This document shows positions 1 through 11,279 of a stretch of 64,000 nucleotides of DNA, one piece after another. Position 1 is the stretch's first letter; every line of letters begins with the position of its first letter. This DNA is from Camellia lanceoleosa (taxonomy: Eukaryota; Streptophyta; Magnoliopsida; Ericales; Theaceae): NCBI GenBank assembly GCA_025200525.1, contig CM045762.1:30167600-30231599 (forward strand). Reading direction: 5' to 3'. A program made the translations under genes and the position numbers. The notes under the pieces were generated by a model. It worked only from the letters and a program-made list of their open reading frames with translations. It searched no databases and was not told where the DNA came from.

Positions 1-524
1 AGCGATCATAGAGGAGCAGTTCGACGGTTTGGAGTGCAGTTCGAAGGTCATCCTTGACAAGTATAAATAGTAGGGAAGCCCCCAGAAAAAGCCCCAGACT
101 CAGATCCAACAAACCAGTCATTTACTTCATATTTTCCTTTTCAGTTTTACATTTCCAGTCTTTACATTTCCTGCACTTTAAATACCTGTTCTTTACATTC
201 CTGCACTTTAAATTCCTGCACTGTACTTCGTTCATAGGAGTAGTTTCAAGTAGATCGTCACTGTAAACCTCTACGAGGCTGAGTTTGGATCATTGTAAGT
301 TTTCATTTTAATGAAATACTTCAGTTGTTCGTCATTTCACTGTTATTTTGCTTAATTTCTCCTAAGTCAAGCCACTAGTAAAAGTCCTCTTCATTGAGGC
401 TGAAAGAACTAAAACACAATCGTCTGATAATTGGTTGGCAATTATAATTTCTCTAAGGATTGATTGATCCTTGCTGGCACGCTCGCATTTACAAAAATAC
501 CCTTCGAAAGTCAAAAAGCCAACA
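1..524 (+). repeat. 5' LTR of element A (partial)
   Basis: The 3' two thirds of the 5' LTR. Its end is set by CCAACA at 519-524, followed after a few bases by the PBS. This pairs with TGTTGG, the start of the 3' LTR at 18425, as the terminal inverted repeat. Alignment with the 3' LTR (18690 matches base 1) implies about 265 bases lie left of the window and a full LTR near 790 bp. Confidence 0.85.
62..70 (+). promoter_or_regulatory. TATA box of element A 5' LTR
   Basis: TATAAATAG, a good plant TATA box, inside the LTR about 460 bases before its end. The same box is kept in the 3' LTR copy at 18749-18757. Confidence 0.6.
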
Positions 525-532
525 TATATTTT

Positions 533-550
533 TGGCACGCCCGGTGGGAC
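533..550 (+). other. Primer binding site of element A
   Basis: TGGCACGCCCGGTGGGAC starts nine bases after the LTR end. The TGGC start and place fit the minus-strand primer site of Tat elements. I do not assign the tRNA. Confidence 0.7.
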
Positions 551-558
551 TTGTTAAA

Positions 559-3362
559 ATGGCTAGACGAAGACGACAAGGAGAAAATGAATGCTTGGAA
601 GAAGGCGTAGAAGGAGAGGTAGAAATACCTAATCTAGAGGATAATGTGGTAACACATCCTGTGGAAACTTCCATATTGTCAGAACCTATGGTCGAACAGA
701 CTAATACTTCGGGACAAGAACCATATGTCCATAATATTGGACGAAACCAAGGAATTGGACCATCCACTGTTCCATCTACTCAGCCAACCAATCCATAGGA
801 TGGCCTAGTAGATGCTATGGGACAACAATTATTGAACACAATGGAAAGGTGGGCAACATCCTTTTTGGATCGAATGAATAACCACCAACCAACAAACACA
901 AGACACACAGAGGAAGTTTTTAATGTCCCTCAGCAAAGATTGGCTAGAGACAAACAACCCATGCAAGTTAATGGACATTCTAATGGTCAAACTAATAATC
1001 AGAACTATGAAAGACCATTACCTCAGTCTTGGTATGAACCCATTTCGAGGCCTATAGCAGGCCAAAATGCCTCAGTACTTAACAGTGAAACCACACAAGT
1101 TGGTGGATCTGGTCAAGTACAAGAAACTGGCATAAGAATGGTTACAAATCCCATGTTCGAAGCCATACCTGGCACTAGGGGGCATAATAATCCCTTATTC
1201 GAATTTATACCCGGGGGGTTGGAAGGTTGGCCTGCAAATGGAAGGGACACAACACCTGTTCTAGCACCTTTCGCATGTCCTTTCACAGGACAGGTTCAAA
1301 GAGGTTACCCACACCCCCAACAGCAACCTACACCACAGGGGCAACCAGTCCCAAATGTACCACCTTATGGACCAAGAGGACCGCAAGCACAAGTTTGTCC
1401 ACCAAACCTTGTGTTTGTCCCTCCAGTAGTGGTTTAGCAGGCACAAAATATGGTCCCTAGGGACCAAATTGTTGATATTGTTAGGGAGATGTGTGGACCA
1501 ATGGCTCGGGGGGTCCAGACTCTTGTATACAGAAAACCATACCCAGATTGGGTAGATAGGGTACATGAATACCCAAAGGGATTCAGAATACCAGATTTTA
1601 CCCTTTTCTATGGAAGTGGGAATCAATCAACAGTAAAGCATATTGCTAGGTTTGCTATTCAATGCGGTGAATTTACTAATCATGACTATATGAAACTGAG
1701 ATTATTCCCAAATTCTCTAACTGGGGGAGCATTTGTATGGTACATCAACCTTACACCTGGCTCCATTCAAACTTGGCAACAAATGGAAGAGGCATTTCAT
1801 GCCCAATTCTTCCAATCGGAGCCAGAGGTTTCTATGGCAGACTTGGCAAGATTGAGTCAAAGGCCTGAAGAAAAGGCTACTCAGTTTATTGCCAGATTTA
1901 AAAGGGCTCGAAATAAATGTAGAATCATCTTACCAGAGCCAGAATTCGTAAGATTGGCTCAAAAGGGTTTAGAGTTCAGGCTTTGAAAGAAGTTTGACTC
2001 AACTGAATTCAGAGATTTGGTCGAACTAACCTATAAGGTGTCTCGATATGAAGCATTACTAGAGGAGGAACAAGATCGAAATAATGCCTCATACAAGACA
2101 TATTATAGAGATCTAAATTATGAGATCGATGCAGCAGAGATTGTGGGCAAAGAACCTGTAATCTATGAAGCATTAATTCATAAGGATACAACAATTGACC
2201 AGCAGTTTAAAAAGAAAGACTTTCACAGAAAGTACTCTTTCGATTTAACAAAAGCAGATGACATTTTTGATCATTTGCTTGCAGCCAATTTCCTTAAGTT
2301 ACCAAAAGGAGTAAAACTGCCATCTCCAGATGAACTTAAGGAAAAAGTATATTGTAAATGGCATAACTCTTGGTCTCACTCGACTAAAAACTGCATTGTT
2401 TTTCGAGACAGGATCCAAGAGCAAATTCAGAAAGGAAGTTTGAAATTCCCAGCCAAAACAGAAAAGGCCATGGGGATTGACAGTAATCCGTTTCTAGAAG
2501 TTGGAGAAAGCACAGTTAATGTGGTTGTACCAAACTTCCAGAATCTATCTCTGCAGGAGTTGGAAGAGGTCAATGTGCAGATGCATATTGCCAACCAGAC
2601 AACTACCAAGAAGGACACTAGAAACCCACCAGCTATTGGACAAGGTTTCTCACACCAGAGGGAACACTCTGATGAAGAAGCACTGGATGATGATTCCTTG
2701 GAAGCAACTGTAATGCAGAGGATGTGTCCCAGGTGCAGATTGAGTTATAAATGGTTGAAAGGGCTTCCAATCGATGGGAAGCAATATTACAGGGATGTAC
2801 AGAGACGTCCTAAATTAACCAATGCTTACAACAAAAGGCCGTATTTGGTTAGTGATAGGCAGCGGCCATTAGAGGTTGAGCCTGCAGTGGACAGAATGCA
2901 TGCTAAAGGCAAGAGGCCCTTGTATGAGTCTAGGCCACCTAACTACTACAGAATGGAGAGAAGTCATTCTGAAAAAAGACTGGAGAGGAGTTCAGGTTAT
3001 GGGACCAAAGCCAGAGATTGGCCCCCTAGACCAACCTCACGCAGAATCAGGCTCGATGGAGGTGGCCAGAGATTCAGGCCTTCGATGAAAATGGCCACCT
3101 TCATCGAAGGCCTGAATTAGGCTCGAAGTAGGAGGTCAGAGCCAAGCACTTACCTTCACAGCCAGCTTCGACGATGGCTTTGAAGGTAGAAAAAGCGGTT
3201 CAACATCTGAGTCAGTAAGTTCGTGGGTACCTGGAGTTCCAGACTGGTTTGTAATGCAAAACAAACCTAGGAAAGTGCCTGTCCGGAGAGATGTTGGAAT
3301 CCAAGGCAGGATGGTCAAGTCTCATTTGGTGGTTCCGAACAATTGGGTATTGCTTAAACACC
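559..3362 (+). pseudogene. gag of element A (broken, interrupted by S1)
   Basis: Gag, the structural protein that packages retrotransposon RNA. The chosen start is the ATG at 559, just after the PBS, which begins MARRRRQGEN. One frame runs to 3120 with in-frame stops at 796 (TAG), 1435 (TAG) and 1984 (TGA). The N-terminal third is rich in Q, P, N and G. The conserved capsid-like part lies at about 1450-1990, with a WYINL segment and an F-x-RFKRARNKC segment, and a cysteine/histidine cluster (CKWHNSWSHSTKNC) follows at about 2350. Near 3120 the frame shifts by one, and the coding sense continues to the S1 insertion at 3363 and resumes at 7410. The stops look like decayed CAG or CGA codons. Confidence 0.8.
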
Positions 3363-4134
3363 TGTAGACACCCCATTTTTGACCGTCCTCAAGACTTGGT
3401 TGTGCTTGTAGGGTACACCCAACAACTGGTTCGATTGCTCGCCCAGCATTCGACTGTCGCGGCGGAACGTCACCGGTTCGAGTTTCCGGACCCTGTATCC
3501 TTTCTGCCTCATTTTTGGACCCTGACTAGGTCCTGTCAGAGTGGCCCTCCTAGTGCACTACCGGCCATAGACATGGCACTGCTGGCCATGGCTTTGCCCA
3601 TGCCGACCACTGGTGAGCACCTGCCGGCCATCAGTGTGGCACTGCCGGCCATTGCTAATGGCCGGCACCCCTCATTTCTCAGCTAGTTTTCGGGCAGATA
3701 TTTTGTATCAGCTGGATTCCTCATATCTGCCCTCCATACACGTGTATGGGGGGATCAAAGCCTTTGGAAGCTTGTTCAAGAAGCTTTAGCCTTGCATTGC
3801 TCTATATAAGCAAGGGGCTTCTTCCTTACACCAGGTTCTGAAATTTTAGAGGGCAAAAATCCATCTCTCTCTATATTGCTTGTGGTTAGAGCTTGGAAGT
3901 TGGATTTCTTTGCATTTTTGCACTACACCTCATAGCACAAGACCTCCATCCTTCATTCAAACACCTTGAGGCTGATCTTCAGAGGCTAGAAGCTCAGATT
4001 TTTGGACCAAAAGGCTGCTAAAGACTTGTTTTTCAAGGGTAAGTATACTTTTCCCCTAAACTAGCCTTTTTTTGTTTCATTTATAAGCCTTTCTTGCAAG
4101 CATTTTTGGGCTCCGACCCTAACTGAAAATAATC

Positions 4135-4700
4135 ATATTTTGAGTCCATTTTCATGTTTTATTAAGGGTCTTTCTCTGTTTGAGACCTCCTTCCATCACT
4201 TGCCTCTTTAACTTTCTTTTAGGCCTATTTTTGCATAGTATTTTAGGCTTATTTGTGAACTGTTTTGAGCTTTGATGTAAACTATAAAGTGGATTTTTTT
4301 GAGCCCTTATTCAACTTTGTTGAAGGTCTCTCCTCTGTTTGAGGTCATTTACTACCACTTGCCTCTTTACCCCTCTTTTAGGCCCTTTTCTTGCATGCTA
4401 GTTTAGGCCTACTTGTGTTTATTTTTGTGGTTTGATGTAAACTGTGAAGTGCCTTATTTTGAGCCCCTCTTCAACTTTTTTGAAGGGCTCCTTGCTGTTT
4501 GGGGTCGGATACTGCCCCATGTCTCTATTCTCACCTTTAACGCCATTTTTGCATGATAGATTACCCCTATTTGTGTTCATTTTTGAAGCATGTTGTGAAC
4601 TGTAAAATATTTTTTTTTGAGGCCCTCTCCATGTTTGATTAAGGACATTTTCTTATCTGAGGTCATATGCTATCTAGTATGCTTAGTTGCCTCTTGTTTT
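4135..4700 (+). repeat. ~158-bp tandem repeat inside S1
   Basis: Four diverged units start with TTTGAG(T/C/G)CC near 4138, 4297, 4456 and 4616. Each contains a CTGTTTGAG or similar segment, TTGCCTCTTT, TAGGCC and TTGCATG. The units share order but differ by many substitutions and indels, so the expansion is old. Confidence 0.6.
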
Positions 4701-7040
4701 GAGCCTTAAGCCTAAGCTATTGTTGCATGCCTTGTTTGGCCTTCTAGCCACTGAAATCCAGTAGATTTTCAGTGGCTAAGACCCTGTTTTGAGCCTCCAA
4801 ATCAGAGGGGGGGGTGACCCCCTCTCACCTTGACTTGCTTGATGGCCATTTTGGTATTCTAAAGGGCCCCCATCTTGCATGCTTTGTTGACTAATTTTGG
4901 GGCCAATTTTGTGAGTTTTAGGACTACCATATTTGATTTTCAGAGTTGTATATGTCATGCCACTTGTCTATCTTGTATGTGCCTAATAACTCCTTGCATG
5001 GCCTTCTAAAGGAGCCCCTCATTTTGGTATGCATTGGCTGCATTTCCATGGTTATTTGGGCCTATTTTCACATGGTTTATTCACTGATTTTTACTGGTTT
5101 GATGAGTTCTCACTTGCATCATATATTTGCCATGTAAACCATGTTTGCTAGTCAAATTCGCATGCTAATTTAGTTCATCTTGTTAGCACTTTTTGGCCTT
5201 GCTTTAAACTGGAAAAGTCCATGTTTTGGGACTGTCTTGGTTCCTTCTTTAGACTTCATATTCCAATAATGCATGCTTTGTATAGCTGTAAGTCATTCTA
5301 TGTGCCTAGTTTTGCATTTCGGGGTTCATTTCATGCATCGGGTGCCATGTTGCCATGTTTCGGGGCTGTTTAGCATCATGTTTGAGTGCTGAAATTTGCA
5401 TGTTTGCATACCATGTTCCATGCCTTACCATGCTTTGGTAGAGTGACATTCGTGCCTTAGGTTCGGTTCTCGGTTTGCGTGCATGTGCGCACGCATTTCG
5501 AGTGTCTCATTTTCATCTAATGGCTACTAATTTGGAACTAGTTGAGAGCTTTCCATGTTGGTGTAAGCCCATTGTACCATGTTGTCGCATGCTTGTTACA
5601 CATAGTATGTCATTGCATACTTGCTTAGCTTTACATGCCTCGCATGCTCGCATGTTCACATTGCATTTTGCCATGATTATCCAAGGTTGTCGCCTCACAT
5701 TATGTTCATATGCTTGTCACATGTTTGGTTTAGTTGCATGTTTGCATACTTAGTCCATATTGCATGTTTGCCATGCTTATGTGTTGCATTGTTCGGGTTA
5801 AACGTTAATCCAAGCACGGGAAATAAGGGGTATTTCATACTTCAAGTGATGGGATGCGTCTCAATTCTCGGTCGCCGAAGCTCTTGATGATTCATGATAG
5901 AGTTTTAGGCTTTACTTGCTTTACATGTGCATTCATTTCACATCGAGTCATGCAATTCGACGCCTCGGCCATCATGCATCGATATGCGTAATTGGTGGCA
6001 CGAGGATCGAGGACTACACTCTCTGAAGAGTAGTCATGCATACATGTGTGAAAATACTTTGCCATGCCCCTTTGTTGCTCTCTGTTGCAGCAAATCAAGA
6101 ATCAGCAGCCTTCCGGAGCTTGGCACGCATTCCAAGAACAATTGCAAGCAGAGGCTAATTGGGGCATCGTAGTGGATTTCCGCGCAAGGCAACTTGAATA
6201 TACATCATTCATCATCTGGATCAGAGCTGAGGCGGTCCCTGGCTTGCATGCCAATTTATTGCTTTCCTAGATTAATTTGTTAATTAATTAGGATTTTACA
6301 TTATTTATTCGGACTGTATTTATTTGGGACTGTATTATTCTTTCGGACCCTCCGAGTGAGGGCCAATTGTTGTAATAAGGGTGCATGCGTGTGTGCATGT
6401 CTTCCAATCCCCTTTCTTTCTCCCTTTTATTTAACCACTTATGATGGTTAGATTAGGGCATATTTAAATTAGCATACAGTATGATCGCATGTTTGCATTC
6501 ATTCATCTGTTTTGCATGCACCGGGCTCGGCGCATCATACTAACTGCATTTGAATTTCAATTTCAAATTGAATATGTGTTAGCTGTAGCATTTCACATGC
6601 CATGTCTAGAATAGCCGAGCCTGCTATAGTTACATTTTGCATGTGTTGCATTAGGCATTTCTGTATAGTTAGGATCATGCATTGATTTCTAACTGATTTC
6701 TATTTTGGCTCGGAGTACGATGTAAGTATTTATGCTTTAGCATCTCGCATAAGTGTGAATGTTAACATGACAGCATGCTTACCATGTGGCTAAATGCTTA
6801 GTTGATATAATTGCCTGAGTGCCTGCGGGTGAAGGTTGGATTACTTGAATTGGGATAATTCATTGAAATCCGCGTTTTAGCCTACTTGCGAGTAGCAAAT
6901 TTCAAACATTTTCCAAACAAATGGATATGCAATGCTTTGTTCCAAATTAGGCGATCTAGTCTATACTTGTTGTGCTGTGCGCATCACATAGTAAATCTAG
7001 GCTAATAACCGGAATAAGGACACATAATGTTTTCAAAACT
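4701..7040. other. Remainder of S1, no gene
   Basis: U3/R/U5-type LTR sequence without a credible reading frame. The part from about 4970 to 6100 is very rich in CATG and GCATG words (for example TTGCATG, CCATG), which give short accidental ORFs on both strands. The last segment, 7041-7404, is the part shared with the LTR of element B. Confidence 0.5.
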
Positions 7041-7409
7041 AGATATTATGGTTAGTAGAGGCCGATCTTTGATCGGGCGAGCGGAGGTGCCCACGAAGTG
7101 ACCTTCCCCAATCGTACCCAAGTTCCCGAGCCGAGGCAACTTTGGTGATGACGGACACGTGGCCTTTGGCACCGAGTCAGGGTTTCCTAAATTTCCCCAT
7201 TAAAAAATATTTAGGTGGCGACTCTGTATCTGGCAAAGCAGTCCATGTTTGGCACTTCTTTCAAAAAATCTGTTTTTTTTCTCAAAATGATTTGCCGGAT
7301 TTGGATTCTTTGGTTCAAGATTAAGAACCGTAACAAACTGTAGTAAACCCCAAATGATGAACATAACGGGACTCACCCTCCCGGGGCGTTCGGGGACGTC
7401 TACAACACC

Positions 7410-7786
7410 CAAAGACAAAGGAACCAAATGTGGTCCCAGTCATTTCGAGATCACAAAGGAGAAAGATTCAGCGCAAGTACACTCAGTACCAGAACGATAT
7501 GAAAGAAAATGGAGAGAGCTCTTCGTTGTTCCAGACAGAAGGAAAGAAGACTCCAAAGTCAGACCATGCTCCAAAGCCGACTCTACAAAGCAAAGTGGTT
7601 TGCAGCAGAGAATAGTTGGCCAAGGTTCATTCTGAACTAAAAGCCAGAGAGAAGTCTAGCTTAGCAAGATTGGAGAAAGCTCTGATGAAGAGTGATAGCG
7701 AGACAGAAGAAGAGATTGGCATAAGCCAAAATAAGGAAATGGCAAAAAAAGAAATGTTCGAAACCTTCATGGTTGAGTAAACATTT
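7410..7786 (+). pseudogene. gag C-terminal / pre-protease segment of element A
   Basis: Immediately right of S1 the frame that stopped at 3362 continues, with a basic RSQRRKIQRKY segment typical of the region between Gag and protease in Tat polyproteins. Stops at about 7613 and 7778 break it. It ties the two halves of element A together across S1. Confidence 0.65.
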
Positions 7787-8758
7787 TTGGTTGAAGGACC
7801 AATTGAGAAAGATCCTTCGAAGGGATCAGTTAGCAACGAAGTGCCAGAGTGCAGCATGGAGGATGCTGTTGAAGTCATTGAACAAGGTGGCCAAGGGAGG
7901 AAGAAGGTACAACTAGCCATCCAATTTGGCTCATTTCCTCCAGTATCAGTCAATATGGTACACATACTGCCTCATGAGTTCCAAGCTGGAGATGAGGACC
8001 AAGACGACCAAGACATGGATCCTATTCCTGTCTCTAGTGAAGACTCACAAGTAAGTATGGTACAAGATGATCCTGGAATGGCTACCCCAATGGAAACTGA
8101 ATATGAGAGTGAAGAAGAGGTGAGCATTAACCTCTCGTATCCTTTTGAGTATTCCTCGAATTCTATGACACAACATGTCAAGCCATTGTACATCAAGGCT
8201 TTCTTCGATGGGATACAACTGAACCGAGTCCTGATAGACAATGGGGCAGCAGTGAACTTACTACCAAAATCTTCTTTGAAGAAACTAGGGAAAAAGAATC
8301 CTAGGTTGATCCCAACCAGCACAACCATCGCTGGTTTTGCTAAAGACAAACAGATGGCTCAGGGGATTCTACCCATTAACTTGAGTGTGGGAACCAGGGA
8401 CTGCATGACAGCGTTCTTCGTAATCGACAGTAATGCTAAATACAATGCTTTACTTGGGAGAGATTGGATCCACACTAACAAATGTGTGCCTTCCTCTTTG
8501 CATCAGAAAATTATGATGGCCTTAGGCAATGGAGAGACGGAGGAAATTGATGCAGATCATCAACCTTTCATAGCCTGTGCAGACTTTGCAGAGGCCAAGT
8601 TGCATATTGAGGGAGTAACTCCACTCAGTATATTGAGGAAAGTTGATGGCTCAGCCGAAGTGACGGCTGATGAGGAAGTGACACACCTGAAACACTTAGT
8701 CCAAGAGAGTGCTGATGAAGAGATTGTCGTTAAGGATGACAATGATGCCTGGTTATAG
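7787..8758 (+). pseudogene. Aspartic protease region of element A
   Basis: Retropepsin-type protease, which cleaves the Gag-Pol polyprotein. The active-site region reads VLIDNGAAVN (about residues 148-157 of this frame), with D-N-G in place of the usual D-S/T-G, a substitution seen in Tat-type elements. The flap and second conserved part, NALLGRDWIH, follow about 75 residues later. An acidic, low-complexity stretch precedes the domain. The frame ends in TAG at 8756, and the RT frame overlaps it from 8709. It has no start codon of its own and is part of a polyprotein. Confidence 0.8.
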
Positions 8759-10295
8759 GCAAAGAGATGAAGAACAAGAAGCCAAGTCTTTGGCTCTAAT
8801 TAAATTCTTAACATTGGATGTAAAAGCAATAGTCCAGAAAGTACAGGAGCAAGAGAAAGAAGCCATGATAATTAGCTGCAAGCAGGAGCAGCAACAGGTC
8901 AGAATTTTGACCCTTGGCAAATATTGTGTATTGGACATTGAAACAAAGGTCCAGGAGATATAGGAAGAGGATGCCTTATGGATAGACTTTGTCTATGAGG
9001 AGGAGGGCAAAGATATTGAACTAAAGAACCAGGGAGCAGAACAAAGCGAGAAGGTTGCTTCGAAGGTAGAAGGAACCAAGGAAAAAGCTTCAATAAGTTC
9101 TCAGACACAAGACCCCTTAGAAGAAGTGAATTTAGGAGAAGGTTCTATGCAACAGCCCACCTATATAAGTGCTTGTTTGAATGTTCTGGACAGAGACCAG
9201 CTGTTGGTTGTTCTAAAGAAATACAAAGATTGCTTCGCATGGTCTTATAATGAACTACCAGGATTTGATAGGTCATTAGTGGAAAATAGGCTCCCTATGA
9301 AGCCTAATTTCAAGCCATACAAGCAGAAACCAAGAAGAATGAGTCCAGAAGTAATTCAGAAAGTCAAGGAGGAGATTCTTAGACTACTCAAGATAGGCTT
9401 TATTAGGACAGCCAGGTATGTTGAATGGCTATATAATATTGTGCCTGTAGTAAAGAAGAATGGTAAAATGAGGGTATACATTGATTTCAGAAACTTAAAT
9501 CTAGCAACTCTAAAAGATGAGTACCCTATGCCTATAGTAGATCTGTTGGTAGACAGTTCAGCAGGGCATCAAGTTTTATCAATGATGGATGGGCATTCTG
9601 GTTATAACCAGATCTGCATCACAGAGGAGGATGTCCACAAGACAGCATTCAGATGTCCTGGAAATATTGGCACCTTCGAATGGGTTAAAATGTTATTTGG
9701 CCTGAAGAATGCTGGGGCTACATATCAGAGGGCTATGAACACTATCTTTCATGACCTCATTGGAGGGTATTTAGAGTGTTATATTGATGAAATTGTAGTT
9801 AAATCCCAATCCATGGAGGAGCATCTGTTTCACTTAGAAGCAGCCTTTGAAAGAATGAGAAAGTTCAAATTGAAGCTCAATCCTCTTAAGTGTGCTTTTG
9901 GCGTATCATCTGGAAACTTCTTGGGTTATGTGGTACACAAGAAAGGAATACAGATTGACCAGAATAAAGCCAAAGCCATCATTGAAGCCAGACCTCCATC
10001 AAGTAAGAAAGAATTACAAAGGTTTCTTGGGCAGGTTAACTTTCTTCGAAGGTTCATTTCTAACACTGCAAGGAAAACTAAAGTATTTTCTTCCTTGTTA
10101 AGGCTGAAAGACGAAGAGGAATTTGTGTGGACAACAGAGCATCAAATTGCTTTCGAAGGTATCAAAGCCTACTTGGCTAACCCTCTAGTGCTAATGCCAC
10201 CAAAGGGTGATAAGCCCTTGAAGTTGTACATAGCTGCAGCAGAAGATTCATTAGGAGCTTTTTTGGCCCAAGATAATGAGGAAAGCAAAGAGTAA
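8709..10295 (+). pseudogene. Reverse transcriptase of element A
   Basis: Reverse transcriptase, which copies element RNA into DNA. A pre-RT segment (8709-9125, TAG at 8961) leads into the domain, with FAWSYNELPG at about residue 40 after 9126, RVYIDFRNLN, MDGHSGYNQI and FGLKNAGATYQRAM. The catalytic motif reads YIDE, where an active enzyme needs YxDD, so the third aspartate is replaced by glutamate. The connection domain follows (FLGQVNFLRRFI). It ends at a TAA at 10293 that falls within the RNase H sequence, probably from CAA. Confidence 0.88.
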
Positions 10296-10652
10296 GCTGT
10301 TTATTACCTTAGTAGGTTTTTAAATTCTTGTGAATGTAAATATTCAGCTATTGAAAAGCTGTGTCTTGCTTTGTATTTTGCTGCAATGAAATTAAGATAT
10401 TATCTCTTATCTACAACTGTCTTGGTAATTGCAACCACAAATTTGGTTAAGTACATGTTATCTAGACCTATGTTGAGGGGGAGAATTGGCAAGTGGATAC
10501 TAGCCTTATCAGAGTTTCATCTAGAGTATGTCCCCCAAAGGGCAGTAAAAGGGCAAGTTTTAGCCAATTTTCTAGCAGACCATCCATCTCAAACAGAGAG
10601 CCAAGAGATGATGGAACTTGGTATGGCTAGTGTTGAGCCATGGCAGATGTAG
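10296..10652 (+). pseudogene. First RNase H of element A
   Basis: Continues in the same frame as RT after the TAA at 10293. It is the RT-linked RNase H, which removes the RNA strand of the hybrid. Seen are AVYYLSRFL, the YSAIEKLCLAL helix and a VLVIATTNLVKYML segment where the family has TDH, so this catalytic aspartate is replaced too. GRIGKWILALSEF and QVLANFLADHP follow. The frame ends with an in-frame TAG at 10650. Confidence 0.8.
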
Positions 10653-11279
10653 TTCGATGGGTCGAAGGCCAATGGCTTAACTGGGATTGGTATTGTGATT
10701 AAATCACCACAAGGGGTAGAAACCACACATGGTTTCAGAGTGGATGAAGCTACCTGTTCCAATAACCAAGTTGAATACGAAGCCTTAATAATGGGACTAG
10801 AAATTCTTATTGGATTGCAAGTACACATAGTTGACATATTTGGAGACTCTCAATTGGTGGTTAACCAAGTGAAAGGGATTTTCAAGTGTCAAAGTATAAG
10901 TATTTTGCCATATTATGTTGTTGCATTACATCTGCTTTCTCAGTTTCAAATAGCAAATGTAACTCATGTTCCAAGATTCTTGAACAATAGAGCTAATGAT
11001 GTAGCTCAGAAAGCTTCGAACTTCAAGATGAGGGATAATACCCAAAGGGACATAAGCCAAACAACATATCAAAGATTAATACAACCTTTGAATAAAAGGA
11101 ATGTGGTCTTGGAAGTCAATCATAATGACTTACAAGAACAAAATTGGAGGCATCCAATAATGCAGTACTTGGCTGGTCCATCTTTGAAGGTTAGCAGGAA
11201 AGTTAAATTGCAGTCTATGCAATACATGATATATGGTAATGCTCTCTATAAAGGGGGGGGGGAGATGGTTTATTGCTAG
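10653..11279 (+). pseudogene. Second (archaeal-type) RNase H of element A
   Basis: Starts FDGSKANG directly after the TAG at 10650, in the RT frame. NNQVEYEAL, GDSQLVVNQV and NNRANDVAQKA supply the D, E, D and D-type positions of a type I RNase H. A second RNase H between the first one and integrase is the hallmark of the Tat group. It may replace or assist the degenerate first domain. The frame runs into a G10 run at 11252-11261, where it shifts away from the integrase frame. Confidence 0.82.

Larger units (their letters stand above)
3363..7404 (+). mobile_element. S1: 4.04-kb solo LTR of an Ogre-like element
   Basis: It begins TGTAGACACCCC and ends GTCTACA, giving a perfect 7-bp terminal inverted repeat. 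It is flanked by the 5-bp duplication acacc at 3358-3362 and 7405-7409. It has no gag or pol. Its start and its last 350 bases resemble the LTR of element B (18927-22283), including a GGTGGCGACTCTG segment near 7213. A TATA-like TATATAA lies near 3803. The likely origin is an Ogre-type element reduced to one LTR by recombination. Removing it rejoins the reading frame of element A. Confidence 0.88.

Noticed and set aside
796..798. TAG stops as programmed readthrough sites in element A
   Set aside because: Several TAGs are scattered through gag, RNase H and antisense genes, which fits decay of CAG rather than one readthrough signal.
5475..6270. Several 60-90 codon frames in S1
   Set aside because: They are CATG-rich LTR sequence, rich in H, C and M, overlapping on both strands without any domain.
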